DNA of 64,000 nt from Aestuariicoccus sp032586235 (GCF_032586235.1 NZ_JAWHTD010000001.1:186001-250000), one strand, 5' to 3'; shown: positions 31,624 to 40,680, counted from the first letter of the stretch. Notes: generated by a model not told the origin, from the sequence alone. Program-made: numbers and translations.

Positions 31624-32076
31624 ATGACATTCGCAAGCCACATGGACATCGCCCTGGAAGAGGCCCGCGCCGCCGCCGCCCGCGGCGAGGTGCCGGTCGG
31701 CGCGGTGATCGTGTCGCCGTCGGGCGCGGTCGTGGCGCGGGCGGGCAACCGCACGCGTGAGCTTAATGATCCCACCGCCCATGCCGAGATATTGGCAATC
31801 CGCGCGGCCTGCGCCGCCGCCGGGTCAGAGCGGCTGGCGGATCACGATCTTTATGTCACGCTGGAGCCATGTCCCATGTGCGCCGCGGCGATCTCGTTCG
31901 CGCGGATCCGGCGGCTCTATTTCGCGGCCTCGGACCCCAAATCGGGCGGGGTGGCGCATGGCGCGCGGGTCTTTGCGCATCCGCAATGCCACCACCGGCC
32001 CGAGATCTACGACGGCATCCACGCCCGGGCCGCCGAGGCGCTGCTGCGCGACTTCTTTGCAGAAAGGCGCGGGTGA
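31624..32076 (+). CDS. tadA: tRNA adenosine(34) deaminase
   Basis: A 150-aa zinc deaminase that converts A34 to inosine in tRNA-Arg(ACG). The zinc/catalytic motifs are complete: the HAE of PTAHAEILAIRAAC, and LEPCPMCAAAISFARIRRLY. The start at 31624 gives MTFASHMDIALEEARAAA; an in-frame ATG at 31642 would give MDIALEEA, so the exact start is open. Its stop is immediately followed by the ATG of the RluE-like gene (0-base gap), making a small RNA-modification operon. Confidence 0.95.
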   Translation: MTFASHMDIALEEARAAAARGEVPVGAVIVSPSGAVVARAGNRTRELNDPTAHAEILAIRAACAAAGSERLADHDLYVTLEPCPMCAAAISFARIRRLYFAASDPKSGGVAHGARVFAHPQCHHRPEIYDGIHARAAEALLRDFFAERRG

Positions 32077-32622
32077 ATGTCGCGGATCGTACTTTTCAAC
32101 AAACCTTTCGGCGTGTTGTCGCAATTCACCGACAAGGGGACCGAAGGCAGCGCGCGGCCAACCCTGTCGGCCTATATCGACCTGCCGGGCGTTTATCCGG
32201 CGGGGCGGCTCGACCGCGACAGCGAGGGGCTGTTGGTGCTGACCGACGACGGCAGGCTGCAGGCGCGCATCGCGGACCCCAGGTACAAGCGCCCCAAGAC
32301 CTATCTGGTGCAGGTCGAGGGCGATCCGTCCGAGACGCAGCTGGCGCAGCTGCGCGGCGGCGTGACGCTGAAGGACGGGCCAACCCGGCCTGCCGTCGTC
32401 GAGCGCATCGCGCCGCCCGACCTCTGGCCCCGCGACCCGCCGGTGCGCTTTCGCAAGACCGTGCCGGATGCCTGGCTGCGCATCACCATCACCGAAGGCC
32501 GCAACCGCCAGGTGCGGCGCATGACCGCGCATGTGGGCCTGCCCTGCCTGCGGCTGGTGCGCTGGTCGGTTGGCGAATGGTCGGTCGAGGGGCTGAAGCC
32601 CGGGGCGTGGCGCATGGTGTGA
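32077..32622 (+). CDS. Pseudouridine synthase, RluE-like
   Basis: A 181-aa pseudouridine synthase without the S4 domain, the short form typical of RluE/YmfC. The catalytic motif is YPAGRLDRDSEGLLVLTDDG. ITITEGRNRQVRRMTAHVGL and LRLVRWSVGEWSVEGLKPG are the C-terminal family motifs. The likely target is 23S rRNA (U2457 in E. coli), by family analogy. It is translated directly after tadA. Confidence 0.92.
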   Translation: MSRIVLFNKPFGVLSQFTDKGTEGSARPTLSAYIDLPGVYPAGRLDRDSEGLLVLTDDGRLQARIADPRYKRPKTYLVQVEGDPSETQLAQLRGGVTLKDGPTRPAVVERIAPPDLWPRDPPVRFRKTVPDAWLRITITEGRNRQVRRMTAHVGLPCLRLVRWSVGEWSVEGLKPGAWRMV

Positions 32623-32628
32623 GCGTCG

Positions 32629-32680
32629 GAGCGAGGGGCCAGCCCCTCGCGCTCCCCGGAGTATTTTTGCCAAGAAGAAG
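32629..32680 (+). repeat. Recurrent intergenic element, copy B (hairpin plus conserved tail)
   Basis: An imperfect inverted repeat (GAGCGAGGGGC at 32629-32639 with GCCCCTCGCGCTC at 32642-32654) is followed by CCCCGGA and GTATTTTTGCCAAGAAGAAG (32661-32680). It starts 6 bases after the stop of the RluE-like gene, at a convergent junction with hemF. The tail is identical to copy C. Confidence 0.7.
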
Positions 32681-32705
32681 AGAAAAAAGGGCTTTCAGTC
32701 CCGGG

Positions 32706-33596
32706 TCAGACCCATTTGGCCAGCGGCGGGAGGCTCATCAGCACGGCATTGGCGTCGTGGCCGGTGGCGAGGCCGAACTTGGTGCCCCGGTCGTAGACGA
32801 GGTTGTATTCGGCATAGAGGCCGCGGTGGATCAGCTGGGTGTCCTTGTCGGCCTCGTTGAAAGGCTGGATGCGGCGCTTTTCCACCAGCGGGACGAAGGC
32901 GGGCAGGAAGGCGCGTCCGATGTCCTGGGTCAATGCGAAATCCGCCTCCCAGTCGCCGGAATTGCGGTCGTCCATGAAGATGCCGCCGACGCCGCGGGCG
33001 CGGTTGCGGTGGGGGATGTAGAAATACTCGTCCGCCCAGAGCTTGAGGCGGGGGTAATGCTCTTCGCCATGGGGATCGAGATGCGCCTTTTGCGTGGCGT
33101 GGAAATGGGCGGTGTCCTCGTCGTATTCGATGCAGGGGTTCAGATCCGATCCGCCGCCGAACCACCAGGCGTGGGGGGTCCAGAACATCCGCGTGTTCAT
33201 GTGCACCGCCGGGCAATGCGGGTTCTGCATATGCGCCACGAGGCTGATGCCGCTGGCCCAGAAGCTGGGGTCGTCCGCCATCCCCGGCACGCCGCGCGCG
33301 GCCATGGCCTTTTGCGCGGCCTCGCCGAGCTGGCCGTAGACGGTGGAGACGTTGACGCCGACTTTCTCGAACACCCGGCCGCCGCGCATCACGCTCATCA
33401 GCCCGCCGCCCGCGTCCGACCCGTCGTCCGAGGCGCGCTTTGTGTCTGTCACCTCGAACCGGCCCGGGGCCATGTCGGCGAAGGGGCCGCTGGCGTGGCT
33501 GTCTTCCAGCGCCTCGAACGCGGCGACGATGTCGTCGCGCAGCTGACGGAACCAGGCCGCGGCCCGGCTGCGTTCGGTGTCAAGCATGTCTTTCAT
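32706..33596 (-). CDS. hemF: Oxygen-dependent coproporphyrinogen-III oxidase
   Basis: A 296-aa cytosolic enzyme that oxidatively decarboxylates coproporphyrinogen III to protoporphyrinogen IX in haem and bacteriochlorophyll synthesis. Signature stretches are RGGRVFEKVGVNVSTVYG, SLVAHMQNPHCPAVHMNTRM, WWFGGGSDLNPCIEYDED and KRRIQPFNEADKDTQLIHRG. The ATG at 33596 is preceded by AGAGGAC; a GTG at 33620 would add 8 residues. It needs O2, so an anaerobic HemN is presumably encoded elsewhere. It is a stand-alone gene. Confidence 0.97.
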   Translation of the reverse strand: MKDMLDTERSRAAAWFRQLRDDIVAAFEALEDSHASGPFADMAPGRFEVTDTKRASDDGSDAGGGLMSVMRGGRVFEKVGVNVSTVYGQLGEAAQKAMAARGVPGMADDPSFWASGISLVAHMQNPHCPAVHMNTRMFWTPHAWWFGGGSDLNPCIEYDEDTAHFHATQKAHLDPHGEEHYPRLKLWADEYFYIPHRNRARGVGGIFMDDRNSGDWEADFALTQDIGRAFLPAFVPLVEKRRIQPFNEADKDTQLIHRGLYAEYNLVYDRGTKFGLATGHDANAVLMSLPPLAKWV

Positions 33597-33700
33597 GGCG
33601 CTGTCCTCTTGCTGTGGCACTTTGCTAGCCCAGCGGACCGGTGGCGTTCAAGCGCCAATCGGGCGCGAGGACGGCCCGCAAGGGCAGGACGAGCTGCCCC

Positions 33701-34501
33701 CTAGTGCGCGGGCGCGGCCACCGGATCGAGCAGGGTGCGCCCGCCGTCGATTGTCATGATCTGGCCGGTCACAAAGCCGGCCCCTTCGGAGGACAGGAAC
33801 TGCACCGCCTCGGCCAGCTCGCCCGGCGCGGCGATGCGGCCCAGCGGCGTGTGCTCCTCGATATCCTCGCGGTATTCGGAATGATCGCGCAGCGTATCCT
33901 TGAGGCTGGCCGACATCACCGACCCGAAGGCCACCGCGTTCACGCGGATGCGCTCGGGCGCCAGCGCCACCGCCAGCGAGCGGGTCATCTGGTCGAGTGC
34001 TGCGCAGGACACCGAATAACCCAGCAGGCTGGGATGGGTGCGCCGCGCGGCGATCGATGACAGGTTGACGATGGCCCCGGCCTGGCCTTCGGTCTGGCCC
34101 TCGGCCTGTTTGATCATCCGTTTCGCCACCAGCTGCGACAGCCGCAGCGAGGTCATCAGGTTCTGGTTCAACAGCCCGGTGATCGAATCGTCGTCCATGT
34201 CCAGCGGGTCCGACGCCTTCATCTGGCGCGATCCGTTGATCAGGATGTCGACCCGGTCGAAAGCGTCGAGCGTCGCCGACAGCAGGTTCGCCAGCGTCAG
34301 CCGTTCCCGCAGGTCGCCGGCGAAATAGCGCATTTTGCCGTCGTCGTTGATCTCGCCGCATTCCTTGGACAGGCGCGCCTCGTCCATGTCGGCGAACATG
34401 ACATTGGCGCCCTTCTGGGCGAAATGCCGCCCGATGGCGAGGCCGACGCCATTGGCCGCACCGGTGATGATCGCGGTCTTGCCTTCGATGGAAAAGGACA
34501 T
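33701..34501 (-). CDS. SDR-family oxidoreductase
   Basis: A 266-aa short-chain dehydrogenase/reductase of the classical type. The NAD(P) site is TAIITGAANGVGLAIGRHFA, with D37-like MFADMDEARL suggesting NAD preference. VDILINGSRQMK precedes the catalytic Ser in IVNLSSIAARR, and the usual YxxxK reads LLGYSVSCAALDQMTRSL, with Tyr present and Ala (CAALD) where the catalytic Lys is expected. Activity may therefore be altered. The substrate is unknown. It lies 36 bases downstream of the methyltransferase gene, transcribed the same way. Confidence 0.88.
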   Translation of the reverse strand: MSFSIEGKTAIITGAANGVGLAIGRHFAQKGANVMFADMDEARLSKECGEINDDGKMRYFAGDLRERLTLANLLSATLDAFDRVDILINGSRQMKASDPLDMDDDSITGLLNQNLMTSLRLSQLVAKRMIKQAEGQTEGQAGAIVNLSSIAARRTHPSLLGYSVSCAALDQMTRSLAVALAPERIRVNAVAFGSVMSASLKDTLRDHSEYREDIEEHTPLGRIAAPGELAEAVQFLSSEGAGFVTGQIMTIDGGRTLLDPVAAPAH

Positions 34502-34537
34502 GGCGGGCAGGCTCCGGCTGGGATTGGGGGCTGTGGA

Positions 34538-35530
34538 TTATCTGTGCGCGCGCTTGGGGCGTTGGGCGTGCAGGATCTTGAACCGGTTGTCGCCGGCGGC
34601 TTCGGACAGCGTTCCAAAGGCCTCGTTCAACGTGGGTTCATAGGGCAAGTGGCGGTTCGCCACAAGCCAGAGCTGCCCCGACGGCTTGAGCGCGCGCGCC
34701 GCCGACAGGATGAAGGCGCGGCCCAGCGAGGGGTCGGCTTTGCGCCCGGTGTGGAACGGCGGGTTCATCACGACGCAGTCGAGCGGCGCGGGCGGGCGCC
34801 ATTGCGTGGCGTCGGCCCAGTGGAACGCCGCACGCGCATCGTCCACATTCAGCCGCGCGCAATCGAGCGCGGTACGGTCGTTTTCCACCAGATGCAGCGC
34901 GGCGGGGTCTGCCTTGGCCAGAATGCTCTGCGAAAGATAGCCCCAGCCCGCACCGAAATCGGCGACCGTGCTTCCCAGTCTGGCGGGCAGCGAGTCGGCC
35001 AGAGCCTTGGACGCCGGGTCGATCCCGTCGGCGGAAAACACGCCCGGCACGGTGAAGAACCCATCCCGGTTCCGTGTCGGCCCGGGTAGCGCCCAATCGG
35101 CGAAGGCATCGGTGGCGGCGAACCAGAAACATTTGCCATGCGCCTTCGAGGCGTGACCGGCCAGCGCGACGCGCCCGCGCACGGCCTTCAGCAGCGATTC
35201 CACCCCGTCGGTCTTGGCGCCGTCGACGACGATCAGCCCGCCCGGGGCGGCGGCGCAGGCCATGGCGATCCGGCCTTGCGCCAGCTCGCGGGCGCGCGGC
35301 AGGCGGACGATGGCGGCGGCATAGGGACCCTGGGGCAGCAGCTGGCAGGGATAGCCCGCCGCCGTCCAGAACGCGGTTTCGGCGGCCCCGGTATGGATGA
35401 TGTCGACCCGCGACCGGGGCAGCGCGGACAGGTCGTCGTCGACCATAGGGCCGATCACCGCGATGCGGCCTTCGCCGGGCAGGGACAGGCCGCCATCGGA
35501 AAGGCAATAGGACAGACGAGAGGTGCTCAT
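34538..35530 (-). CDS. RsmC/RlmG-like rRNA guanine-N2 methyltransferase
   Basis: A 330-aa two-domain class I SAM methyltransferase. A degenerate N-terminal methyltransferase-like domain (about 1-165) precedes the active domain (about 170-325), with VADFGAGWGYLSQSILAKA (SAM motif I), LVENDRTALDCARLN and the catalytic VMNPPFHTGR (NPPF for base amino-group methylation). ILSAARALKPSGQLWLVANR is the last conserved stretch. This layout matches RsmC (m2G1207 of 16S rRNA) and RlmG. It is followed leftward by the SDR gene. Confidence 0.88.
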   Translation of the reverse strand: MSTSRLSYCLSDGGLSLPGEGRIAVIGPMVDDDLSALPRSRVDIIHTGAAETAFWTAAGYPCQLLPQGPYAAAIVRLPRARELAQGRIAMACAAAPGGLIVVDGAKTDGVESLLKAVRGRVALAGHASKAHGKCFWFAATDAFADWALPGPTRNRDGFFTVPGVFSADGIDPASKALADSLPARLGSTVADFGAGWGYLSQSILAKADPAALHLVENDRTALDCARLNVDDARAAFHWADATQWRPPAPLDCVVMNPPFHTGRKADPSLGRAFILSAARALKPSGQLWLVANRHLPYEPTLNEAFGTLSEAAGDNRFKILHAQRPKRAHR

Positions 35531-35561
35531 GCGGATCGGTGCGGGCCGCTGCGGGCCGCGC

Positions 35562-35927
35562 CTATTCCTTTTCCATCGTGCATTGCAGCGGATGCTGGTG
35601 GCGGCGCGCGAAATCCATCACCTGGGCTACCTTGGTCTCGGCGATCTCGTGGCTGAAGACACCCACCACCGCGACACCCTTCTTGTGCACGGTCAGCATG
35701 ATCTCGAACGCCTGCGCATGGGTCATGCCAAAGAACCGTTCCAGCACGTGCACGACGAATTCCATCGGTGTGTAATCGTCGTTCAGCAAAAGCACCTTGT
35801 AGAGCGGCGGGCGCTTGGTCTTGGGCTTGGTTTCGACCACGACACCGGTGCCGCCTTCGCCTTCGCGCGAAGGCGGCGTTCCGCTTGCCATCAGGAGGGT
35901 CCTGGCCATATCGGCGTCAATCGTCAT
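35562..35927 (-). CDS. clpS: ATP-dependent Clp protease adaptor ClpS
   Basis: A 121-aa adaptor that delivers N-degron substrates to ClpAP. The family core is PLYKVLLLNDDYTPMEFVVH, then MLTVHKKGVAVVGVFSHEIA and ETKVAQVMDFARRHQHPLQC. The N-terminal extension is about 35 residues and Gly/Glu-rich. An internal ATG (35909) may be the real start. It lies between the rsmC-like gene (same strand) and a divergent HAD gene. Confidence 0.96.
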   Translation of the reverse strand: MTIDADMARTLLMASGTPPSREGEGGTGVVVETKPKTKRPPLYKVLLLNDDYTPMEFVVHVLERFFGMTHAQAFEIMLTVHKKGVAVVGVFSHEIAETKVAQVMDFARRHQHPLQCTMEKE

Positions 35928-36018
35928 CTGTCGCTGCGCTTGCGTTGTCCTGGCTTGATCCGTCTATATAACCTGTCTCACCCGTTAGAAAAGGGCCGTG
36001 GCCGCGTGTGAGGGGGAA

Positions 36019-36717
36019 ATGCCGGGAAATCTGCTGACAATCGGGTTCGATGCGGACGACACGCTCTGGCATAACGAGCGGTTCTTCAAGCTGACCCAGG
36101 ACCGATTCGCCGAAGTGCTGTCCGATTACGCCGACGGGGCGGACCTGAACGCGCGCCTCCAGGCCGCCGAGCGGCGCAACCTGGGGCATTATGGTTTTGG
36201 GGTGAAGGGCTTTGTCCTGTCGATGATCGAAACCGCCGTCGAGGTGACCGAAGGCCGGGTGCCCGGCCATGTCATCTCGGAACTGCTGGAGGCCGGGCGC
36301 GACATGCTGGCCCATCCGATCGAGCTCTTGCCCCATGCCCGCGAGGCGGTCGAGGCGCTGGCGGCGTCGCATCACCTGGTTCTGATCACCAAGGGCGACC
36401 TGCTGCACCAAGAGCGCAAGCTGGCGCAATCCGGTCTGGGCGAGCTCTTCGACGCGGTCGAGATCGTGTCCGACAAGACACCCGACACCTACGCCCGCAT
36501 CTTCGGCGCGCGCCCCGGCGGGACGGAGGCCGCGATGATGGTGGGCAATTCGATGAAATCCGACGTCGTTCCTGCGGTCGCGGCGGGCAGTTGGGGGGTC
36601 TTCGTGCCGCACGATCTGCAATGGGATTTCGAACATGCCGATCCACCGGACACCCCCCGATACCGCGCCATTTCCGACCTCGGAGATCTGCCTGGCCTCG
36701 TGCAGGACATCGGCTGA
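36019..36717 (+). CDS. HAD-superfamily hydrolase
   Basis: A 232-aa phosphatase-like protein from ATG 36019, directly after GAGGGGGAA; a GTG at 35998 would add 7 residues. HAD motif I is GFDADDTLWH (nucleophile D plus D+2). Motif II is in HHLVLITKGDLLHQER (Thr), motif III is the Lys in VSDKTPDTYARIF and motif IV is MMVGNSMKSDVVPAVAAGS. The C1 cap is helical. The length fits pyrophosphatase- or phosphoglycolate-phosphatase-like enzymes; the substrate is not clear. It diverges from clpS. Confidence 0.9.
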   Translation: MPGNLLTIGFDADDTLWHNERFFKLTQDRFAEVLSDYADGADLNARLQAAERRNLGHYGFGVKGFVLSMIETAVEVTEGRVPGHVISELLEAGRDMLAHPIELLPHAREAVEALAASHHLVLITKGDLLHQERKLAQSGLGELFDAVEIVSDKTPDTYARIFGARPGGTEAAMMVGNSMKSDVVPAVAAGSWGVFVPHDLQWDFEHADPPDTPRYRAISDLGDLPGLVQDIG

Positions 36718-36928
36718 ACCTTTGCCACATTTTCGCCGCAATCGCCGGTCTGGGGCCTCAACGCCGGCTTTCCCCAAGATGTGGATTGGGCTGCCTCTGT
36801 TTTGGGCGAAAAATCAAAGGATTGCAGGGTTTCTTTGATGTGCCCTCTGTGGTAGCCTCAAACCAAATCAATAAAGAATAAAGCCCACCGAAAAATCGGG
36901 GGTTACGAGGCAGAAAAGGCGGATCATC

Positions 36929-38413
36929 GTGACGGGACGGCGGAGGCAGCCGGGCCGAATTGGCCTGTATATCATTACATTCATCTGGTTGGCGCTTCTG
37001 GTGCCGCTCAGCGCGGCGGCAGCCCCTTATGCCGCCATGGTCATGGACGCGCGCAGCGGCAAGGTCCTGCATTCGCGCAATGCCGACACGCGATTGCACC
37101 CGGCGTCGCTGACCAAGATGATGACGCTCTATATCGTGTTCGAGGCCGTGCAGAACGGCGAGCTGAGCATGGACAGCGTCATCACCATATCGCGCAACGC
37201 CGCCGCCGAGCCGCCCTCCAAGCTGGGTCTCAAGGCCGGGCAGAAAATCAAGCTGCGTTACCTGGTGCGCGCGGCGGCGGTGAAATCCGCCAACGACGCC
37301 GCCACCGCCCTGGGCGAGGCGGTGTCCGGCTCCGAAGCGGCGTTTGCCCGCCGGATGAACCGCACCGCCAAGGCGCTGGGGATGACCCGCACCACCTTCA
37401 AGAACGCCCACGGCCTGACCGAAAGCGGGCATATGTCCACCGCGCGCGACATGACCATCCTCGGGCGGCATGTGCTCTACGATTATCCGCAATACTACAA
37501 CCTCTTCTCGCGCCGGTCGACCGATGCGGGCATCCGCTCGGTCAACAACACCAACCGCCGTTTGCTGGCTGCCTACAAGGGTGCGGACGGCATCAAGACC
37601 GGCTACACCCGCGCCGCCGGGTTCAACCTCGTGGCCTCGGCCGAGCGCGGGCAAGAGCGGATCATCGCCACCGTCTTCGGCGGGCGTTCGACCGCGTCGC
37701 GCAATGCCAAGGTGGCCGAACTGCTCGATCTGGGGTTCAATCGCGCGCCCACGCGGGTGGCGTTCCGCGCGCCGGGCCGTCCGGCCTATGTCGGCAACAC
37801 CGAACCCAAGGTCCAGATCGCCCAAAGCTCGGACCCGCAGCCCGGAACCCGCGCGAAATCCATTCGCGTCGCCAATGCCGCGGTGACCCGCAGCCTGCGC
37901 CCCAAGGCGCGCGCGGTCGCGGTGCCCGCCGTCGCCCCGCTGGTGGCCGCACTCAAGGACGATATCGAAGGCGCGCTCCAAGAGGTGCAGGTCGTCGCCG
38001 CCACGGACGTCAAGGTCGAGGCCCCGGTGGCCGACGCCGGTGCCGCCGCGCCCGCCGCATCGGTCAAACCGGTGGTCCGGCCCAGCGACATCGTACTCGC
38101 CAGCGCCCGCGCGCCCGAACCCCGCGTCGCGCCGGAACGCACGCAAGAGGTGGTCACCCGGGTCTCGACCTCGGGCGGGCGGCATTGGGGCATCAACGTC
38201 GGGCTTTATCCCAGCCGCTACGCTGCGGAAAAGATGCTGCTGAAGACCGCGCTGCAAGAGATGGCCACGCTCGACGGATCGCTCCGCAAGGTGGTCAAGC
38301 GCAGCCGCGGGTTCGAGGCGAATTTCATGGGTCTCTCGCGTGACACCGCCGATCTCGCCTGCCGCCGGTTGCAGGCCCGCCAGGTCACCTGCTTCATGGT
38401 CGGGCCGGGCTGA
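36929..38413 (+). CDS. D-alanyl-D-alanine carboxypeptidase (PBP5/6 type) with C-terminal SPOR domain
   Basis: A 494-aa periplasmic penicillin-binding protein starting at GTG 36929. A signal peptide (YIITFIWLALLVPLSAAAA) is followed by the peptidase S11 domain with the active-site triad: SxxK in HPASLTKMM, SxN in VKSANDAATALGE and KTG in DGIKTGYTRAAGF. The region from about residue 290 to 410 is Ala/Val/Pro-rich and low complexity. Residues about 415-494 resemble a SPOR domain (HWGINVGLYPSRYAAEKMLL), which binds denuded septal glycan. The role is trimming of peptidoglycan pentapeptides, possibly at the division site. A 211-base untranslated stretch lies upstream. Confidence 0.92.
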   Translation: MTGRRRQPGRIGLYIITFIWLALLVPLSAAAAPYAAMVMDARSGKVLHSRNADTRLHPASLTKMMTLYIVFEAVQNGELSMDSVITISRNAAAEPPSKLGLKAGQKIKLRYLVRAAAVKSANDAATALGEAVSGSEAAFARRMNRTAKALGMTRTTFKNAHGLTESGHMSTARDMTILGRHVLYDYPQYYNLFSRRSTDAGIRSVNNTNRRLLAAYKGADGIKTGYTRAAGFNLVASAERGQERIIATVFGGRSTASRNAKVAELLDLGFNRAPTRVAFRAPGRPAYVGNTEPKVQIAQSSDPQPGTRAKSIRVANAAVTRSLRPKARAVAVPAVAPLVAALKDDIEGALQEVQVVAATDVKVEAPVADAGAAAPAASVKPVVRPSDIVLASARAPEPRVAPERTQEVVTRVSTSGGRHWGINVGLYPSRYAAEKMLLKTALQEMATLDGSLRKVVKRSRGFEANFMGLSRDTADLACRRLQARQVTCFMVGPG

Positions 38414-38494
38414 CGCGGGCTTTGTCGCAGGCAAGCCGCCAGCGGCTTGCCATTTCCCGCCTTTGCGCCCCAGATGGGCGCAAAGGAGCCCGCC

Positions 38495-39340
38495 ATGACC
38501 AATCCGCCGCCAGACGCCGAGGCCCGCCGCGCCGTCCCGCCCGTCATCTGCTATCCCAACGACACCCTGCCGCAGCCGCCCCTGGCGCTCTACGCCGATG
38601 CGCTGGCTCAGGCGGAGGTTGTTGAAACGGCGGTCGCCCCGCCCCGCGACGCCTGCCATTTCCGCGTCGATGCCGGGCAGTTCTTCCGCATTACCAGCGT
38701 CGAGGGGCCGCAGGTGGGCGACCTCAACCTCTGGAACGCCCAGGACCTGGCCGAGAGGTTCTATTCCGGCAAGACCCGCGCCCTGCACGGCACCCACCTG
38801 ACCACCGGGCGGCGCATGTGGTCGGCCTTTCCCTACCTGCGCCCGATGGCCACCATCGTCGAAGACAGCCTCGACTGGTACGGCGCCGATGCCTTCGGCG
38901 GGCGGGTGCATGACGTGATCGGCACCCGCTGCGATCCCTATACCGGGAACCTGCTGTCGGGCAGCCAGTATCACCATTGCTGCCATTCCAACCTGACCCG
39001 CGCCCTGGCCGAGGCCACCGGCCTGCCGCGTGCAAAGGCCGAGCCGCACGTCCACGACGTGCTCAACGTCTTCATGTGCACCGGCTTCACGGCCGACACC
39101 GGCCAGTACTTCATGAAGGCCAGCCCGGTGCGCCCCGGCGACCACCTGACCTTCTTCGCCGAGATCGACCTCTTGGGCGCGCTCAGCGCCTGTCCGGGCG
39201 GCGATTGCTCGTCCGAGCACAGCTCGGACACGGCGCAATGTTATCCTCTGCGGGTCGACATCCTGACCCCTCCGGCAGGCGCTTTGTCAGGCTGGACACC
39301 TCCGGGCGTCAATGGCTACGACCGGAGCCACGGCCCGTAG
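38495..39340 (+). CDS. DUF1989 (urea carboxylase-associated) family protein
   Basis: 281 aa from ATG 38495, preceded by AAAGGAG; an upstream in-frame ATG at 38447 lacks a site. The DUF1989 fold is seen in FRVDAGQFFRITSVEGPQVG, DLNLWNAQDLAERF, VHDVIGTRCDPYTGNLLSG and the Cys/His-rich HHCCHSNLTRAL, with a later Cys-rich run (SACPGGDCSSEHSSDTAQCY). Relatives accompany urea carboxylase or guanidine/aminomethyl metabolism genes. The cysteines and histidines suggest a metal site. It is convergent with an SHMT-like gene (8-base gap). Function is unknown. Confidence 0.88.
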   Translation: MTNPPPDAEARRAVPPVICYPNDTLPQPPLALYADALAQAEVVETAVAPPRDACHFRVDAGQFFRITSVEGPQVGDLNLWNAQDLAERFYSGKTRALHGTHLTTGRRMWSAFPYLRPMATIVEDSLDWYGADAFGGRVHDVIGTRCDPYTGNLLSGSQYHHCCHSNLTRALAEATGLPRAKAEPHVHDVLNVFMCTGFTADTGQYFMKASPVRPGDHLTFFAEIDLLGALSACPGGDCSSEHSSDTAQCYPLRVDILTPPAGALSGWTPPGVNGYDRSHGP

Positions 39341-39348
39341 GGTGCGCT

Positions 39349-40680
39349 TCAGCGCACCGCGCCGTGGACGTAATGCAACGTGTCAAAGCTCTTGCGCCAG
39401 GCCGACACCTCGGGGGCCAGCGTCGCCGGGTCCTCGGCCCTCAGCGCCTCCGCGATCAGCCGCGCCATGCGCGGCGCGTCGGCCTCGGTCACGCCCCAGC
39501 GCACCAGTTCCGGCGTGCCCATGCGCAGCCCGTTCATGTCGCCGGGCACCGGGGCCAGCGGCAGGCCGATGCCGCAGGCCAGAAACCCCGCCTGGCGCAG
39601 CCGCCGCGCCGCAGCCTGTCCGCCGCCGAACCCCGCCGCCTCGACCGCGAACTGATGTGACGCGGTGAACCCGCGCGCCGCGCCGAAGACCGGCACGCCC
39701 TCATCGGCAAGCCCGCGCGCCAGCGCCTGCGCCAGCCGGATCATCGCGCGCGCATAGTCCGCCCCGAAATCGCGCCAGTCGAGCAGCGACACCGCCAGCG
39801 CCGCCGACTTGGCGGCGTCGAAATTGGCGGTCATGCCCGGAAAGGCGATGGCCTCGATCCGCTCGGCCAGGTCCGCCTCATTGGTCACGATCAGCCCCGA
39901 AGGCGGCCCGCCCAGCGACTTGTAGGTGCTCATCGTCATCAAATGCGCCCCCGCCGCCAGCGGATTGTACCAGGCCCCGCCCGCGATCACGCCGCATTGA
40001 TGCGCCGCGTCGAAGAGCACCTTTGCGCCCACCGCGTCGGCGACGGCGCGCACCCCGGCCACGTCATGCGGCCAGAGGTTCAGCGACCCGCCCACGGTGA
40101 TCACCTTGGGGCGCACCCGTTTGGCCAGCGCGCCCAGCCCCTGCAGATCGAACGTATAGCCATCCGCATCGAACGGCGCCTCGTGCGTGACCAGCCTGTA
40201 CAGCCCCGCGCAGCCCGCCGCGTGATGGGTCACATGGCCGCCGATGTCGGCGGGCGGGGCGATGATCGCGTCGCCGGGCCGCGCCAGCGCCATAAAGCCG
40301 TAAAGGTTGGCCATCGCGCCCGAGGCCACCCGGATCTCGGCAAAGCGCGCGTCGAACACCTCGGCGGCAAGTTCGGCGGCGATGACCTCGATCTCTTCGA
40401 TTGCTTCCAGCCCGGTCTCGTATTTGTCACCTGGATAGCCGAGCGAGGGCCGCGGGCCGAGCCCGCTGGCCAGCAGCGCCTCGGCGCGCGGGTTCATCAC
40501 GTTGGTGGCGGGGTTGAGGTTGAAGCAGTCGCGTTCGTGGATGCGGCGGTTCTCGTCCGCCAGTGCCTCGATCCGCCGGGCGATGTCGGGCGACGCGGCC
40601 GCCGCCGTCTCGGCCGCGATGCGCGCGATCAGCGCGTCCGACCCGTCGGGCAGCCAGTCCCGGCTCGCCAGCTTAGGCAA
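39349..40680 (-). CDS. Serine hydroxymethyltransferase-like PLP enzyme
   Basis: About 443 aa if it starts at TTG 40680, which overlaps the deoD stop; no ATG fits well. It has the fold-type I SHMT pattern: NLNPATNVMNPRAEALLASG, PSLGYPGDKYETGLEAIEEI, the PLP region GGSLNLWPHDVAGVRAVAD, and the Schiff-base Lys in MTMSTYKSLGGPPSGLI. It ends LRMGTPELVRWGVTEADAPR. Spacing and motifs differ from housekeeping GlyA (TTHKTLRGPRGG), so it is a paralogue, perhaps acting on a beta-hydroxy amino acid. It follows deoD in a leftward operon and is convergent with the DUF1989 gene. Confidence 0.85.
   Translation of the reverse strand: MPKLASRDWLPDGSDALIARIAAETAAAASPDIARRIEALADENRRIHERDCFNLNPATNVMNPRAEALLASGLGPRPSLGYPGDKYETGLEAIEEIEVIAAELAAEVFDARFAEIRVASGAMANLYGFMALARPGDAIIAPPADIGGHVTHHAAGCAGLYRLVTHEAPFDADGYTFDLQGLGALAKRVRPKVITVGGSLNLWPHDVAGVRAVADAVGAKVLFDAAHQCGVIAGGAWYNPLAAGAHLMTMSTYKSLGGPPSGLIVTNEADLAERIEAIAFPGMTANFDAAKSAALAVSLLDWRDFGADYARAMIRLAQALARGLADEGVPVFGAARGFTASHQFAVEAAGFGGGQAAARRLRQAGFLACGIGLPLAPVPGDMNGLRMGTPELVRWGVTEADAPRMARLIAEALRAEDPATLAPEVSAWRKSFDTLHYVHGAVR

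Noticed and set aside
36758..39238. Leftward open frame opposite the D,D-carboxypeptidase and DUF1989 genes
   Set aside because: The opposite strand carries an intact PBP triad and a conserved DUF; this frame shows none.
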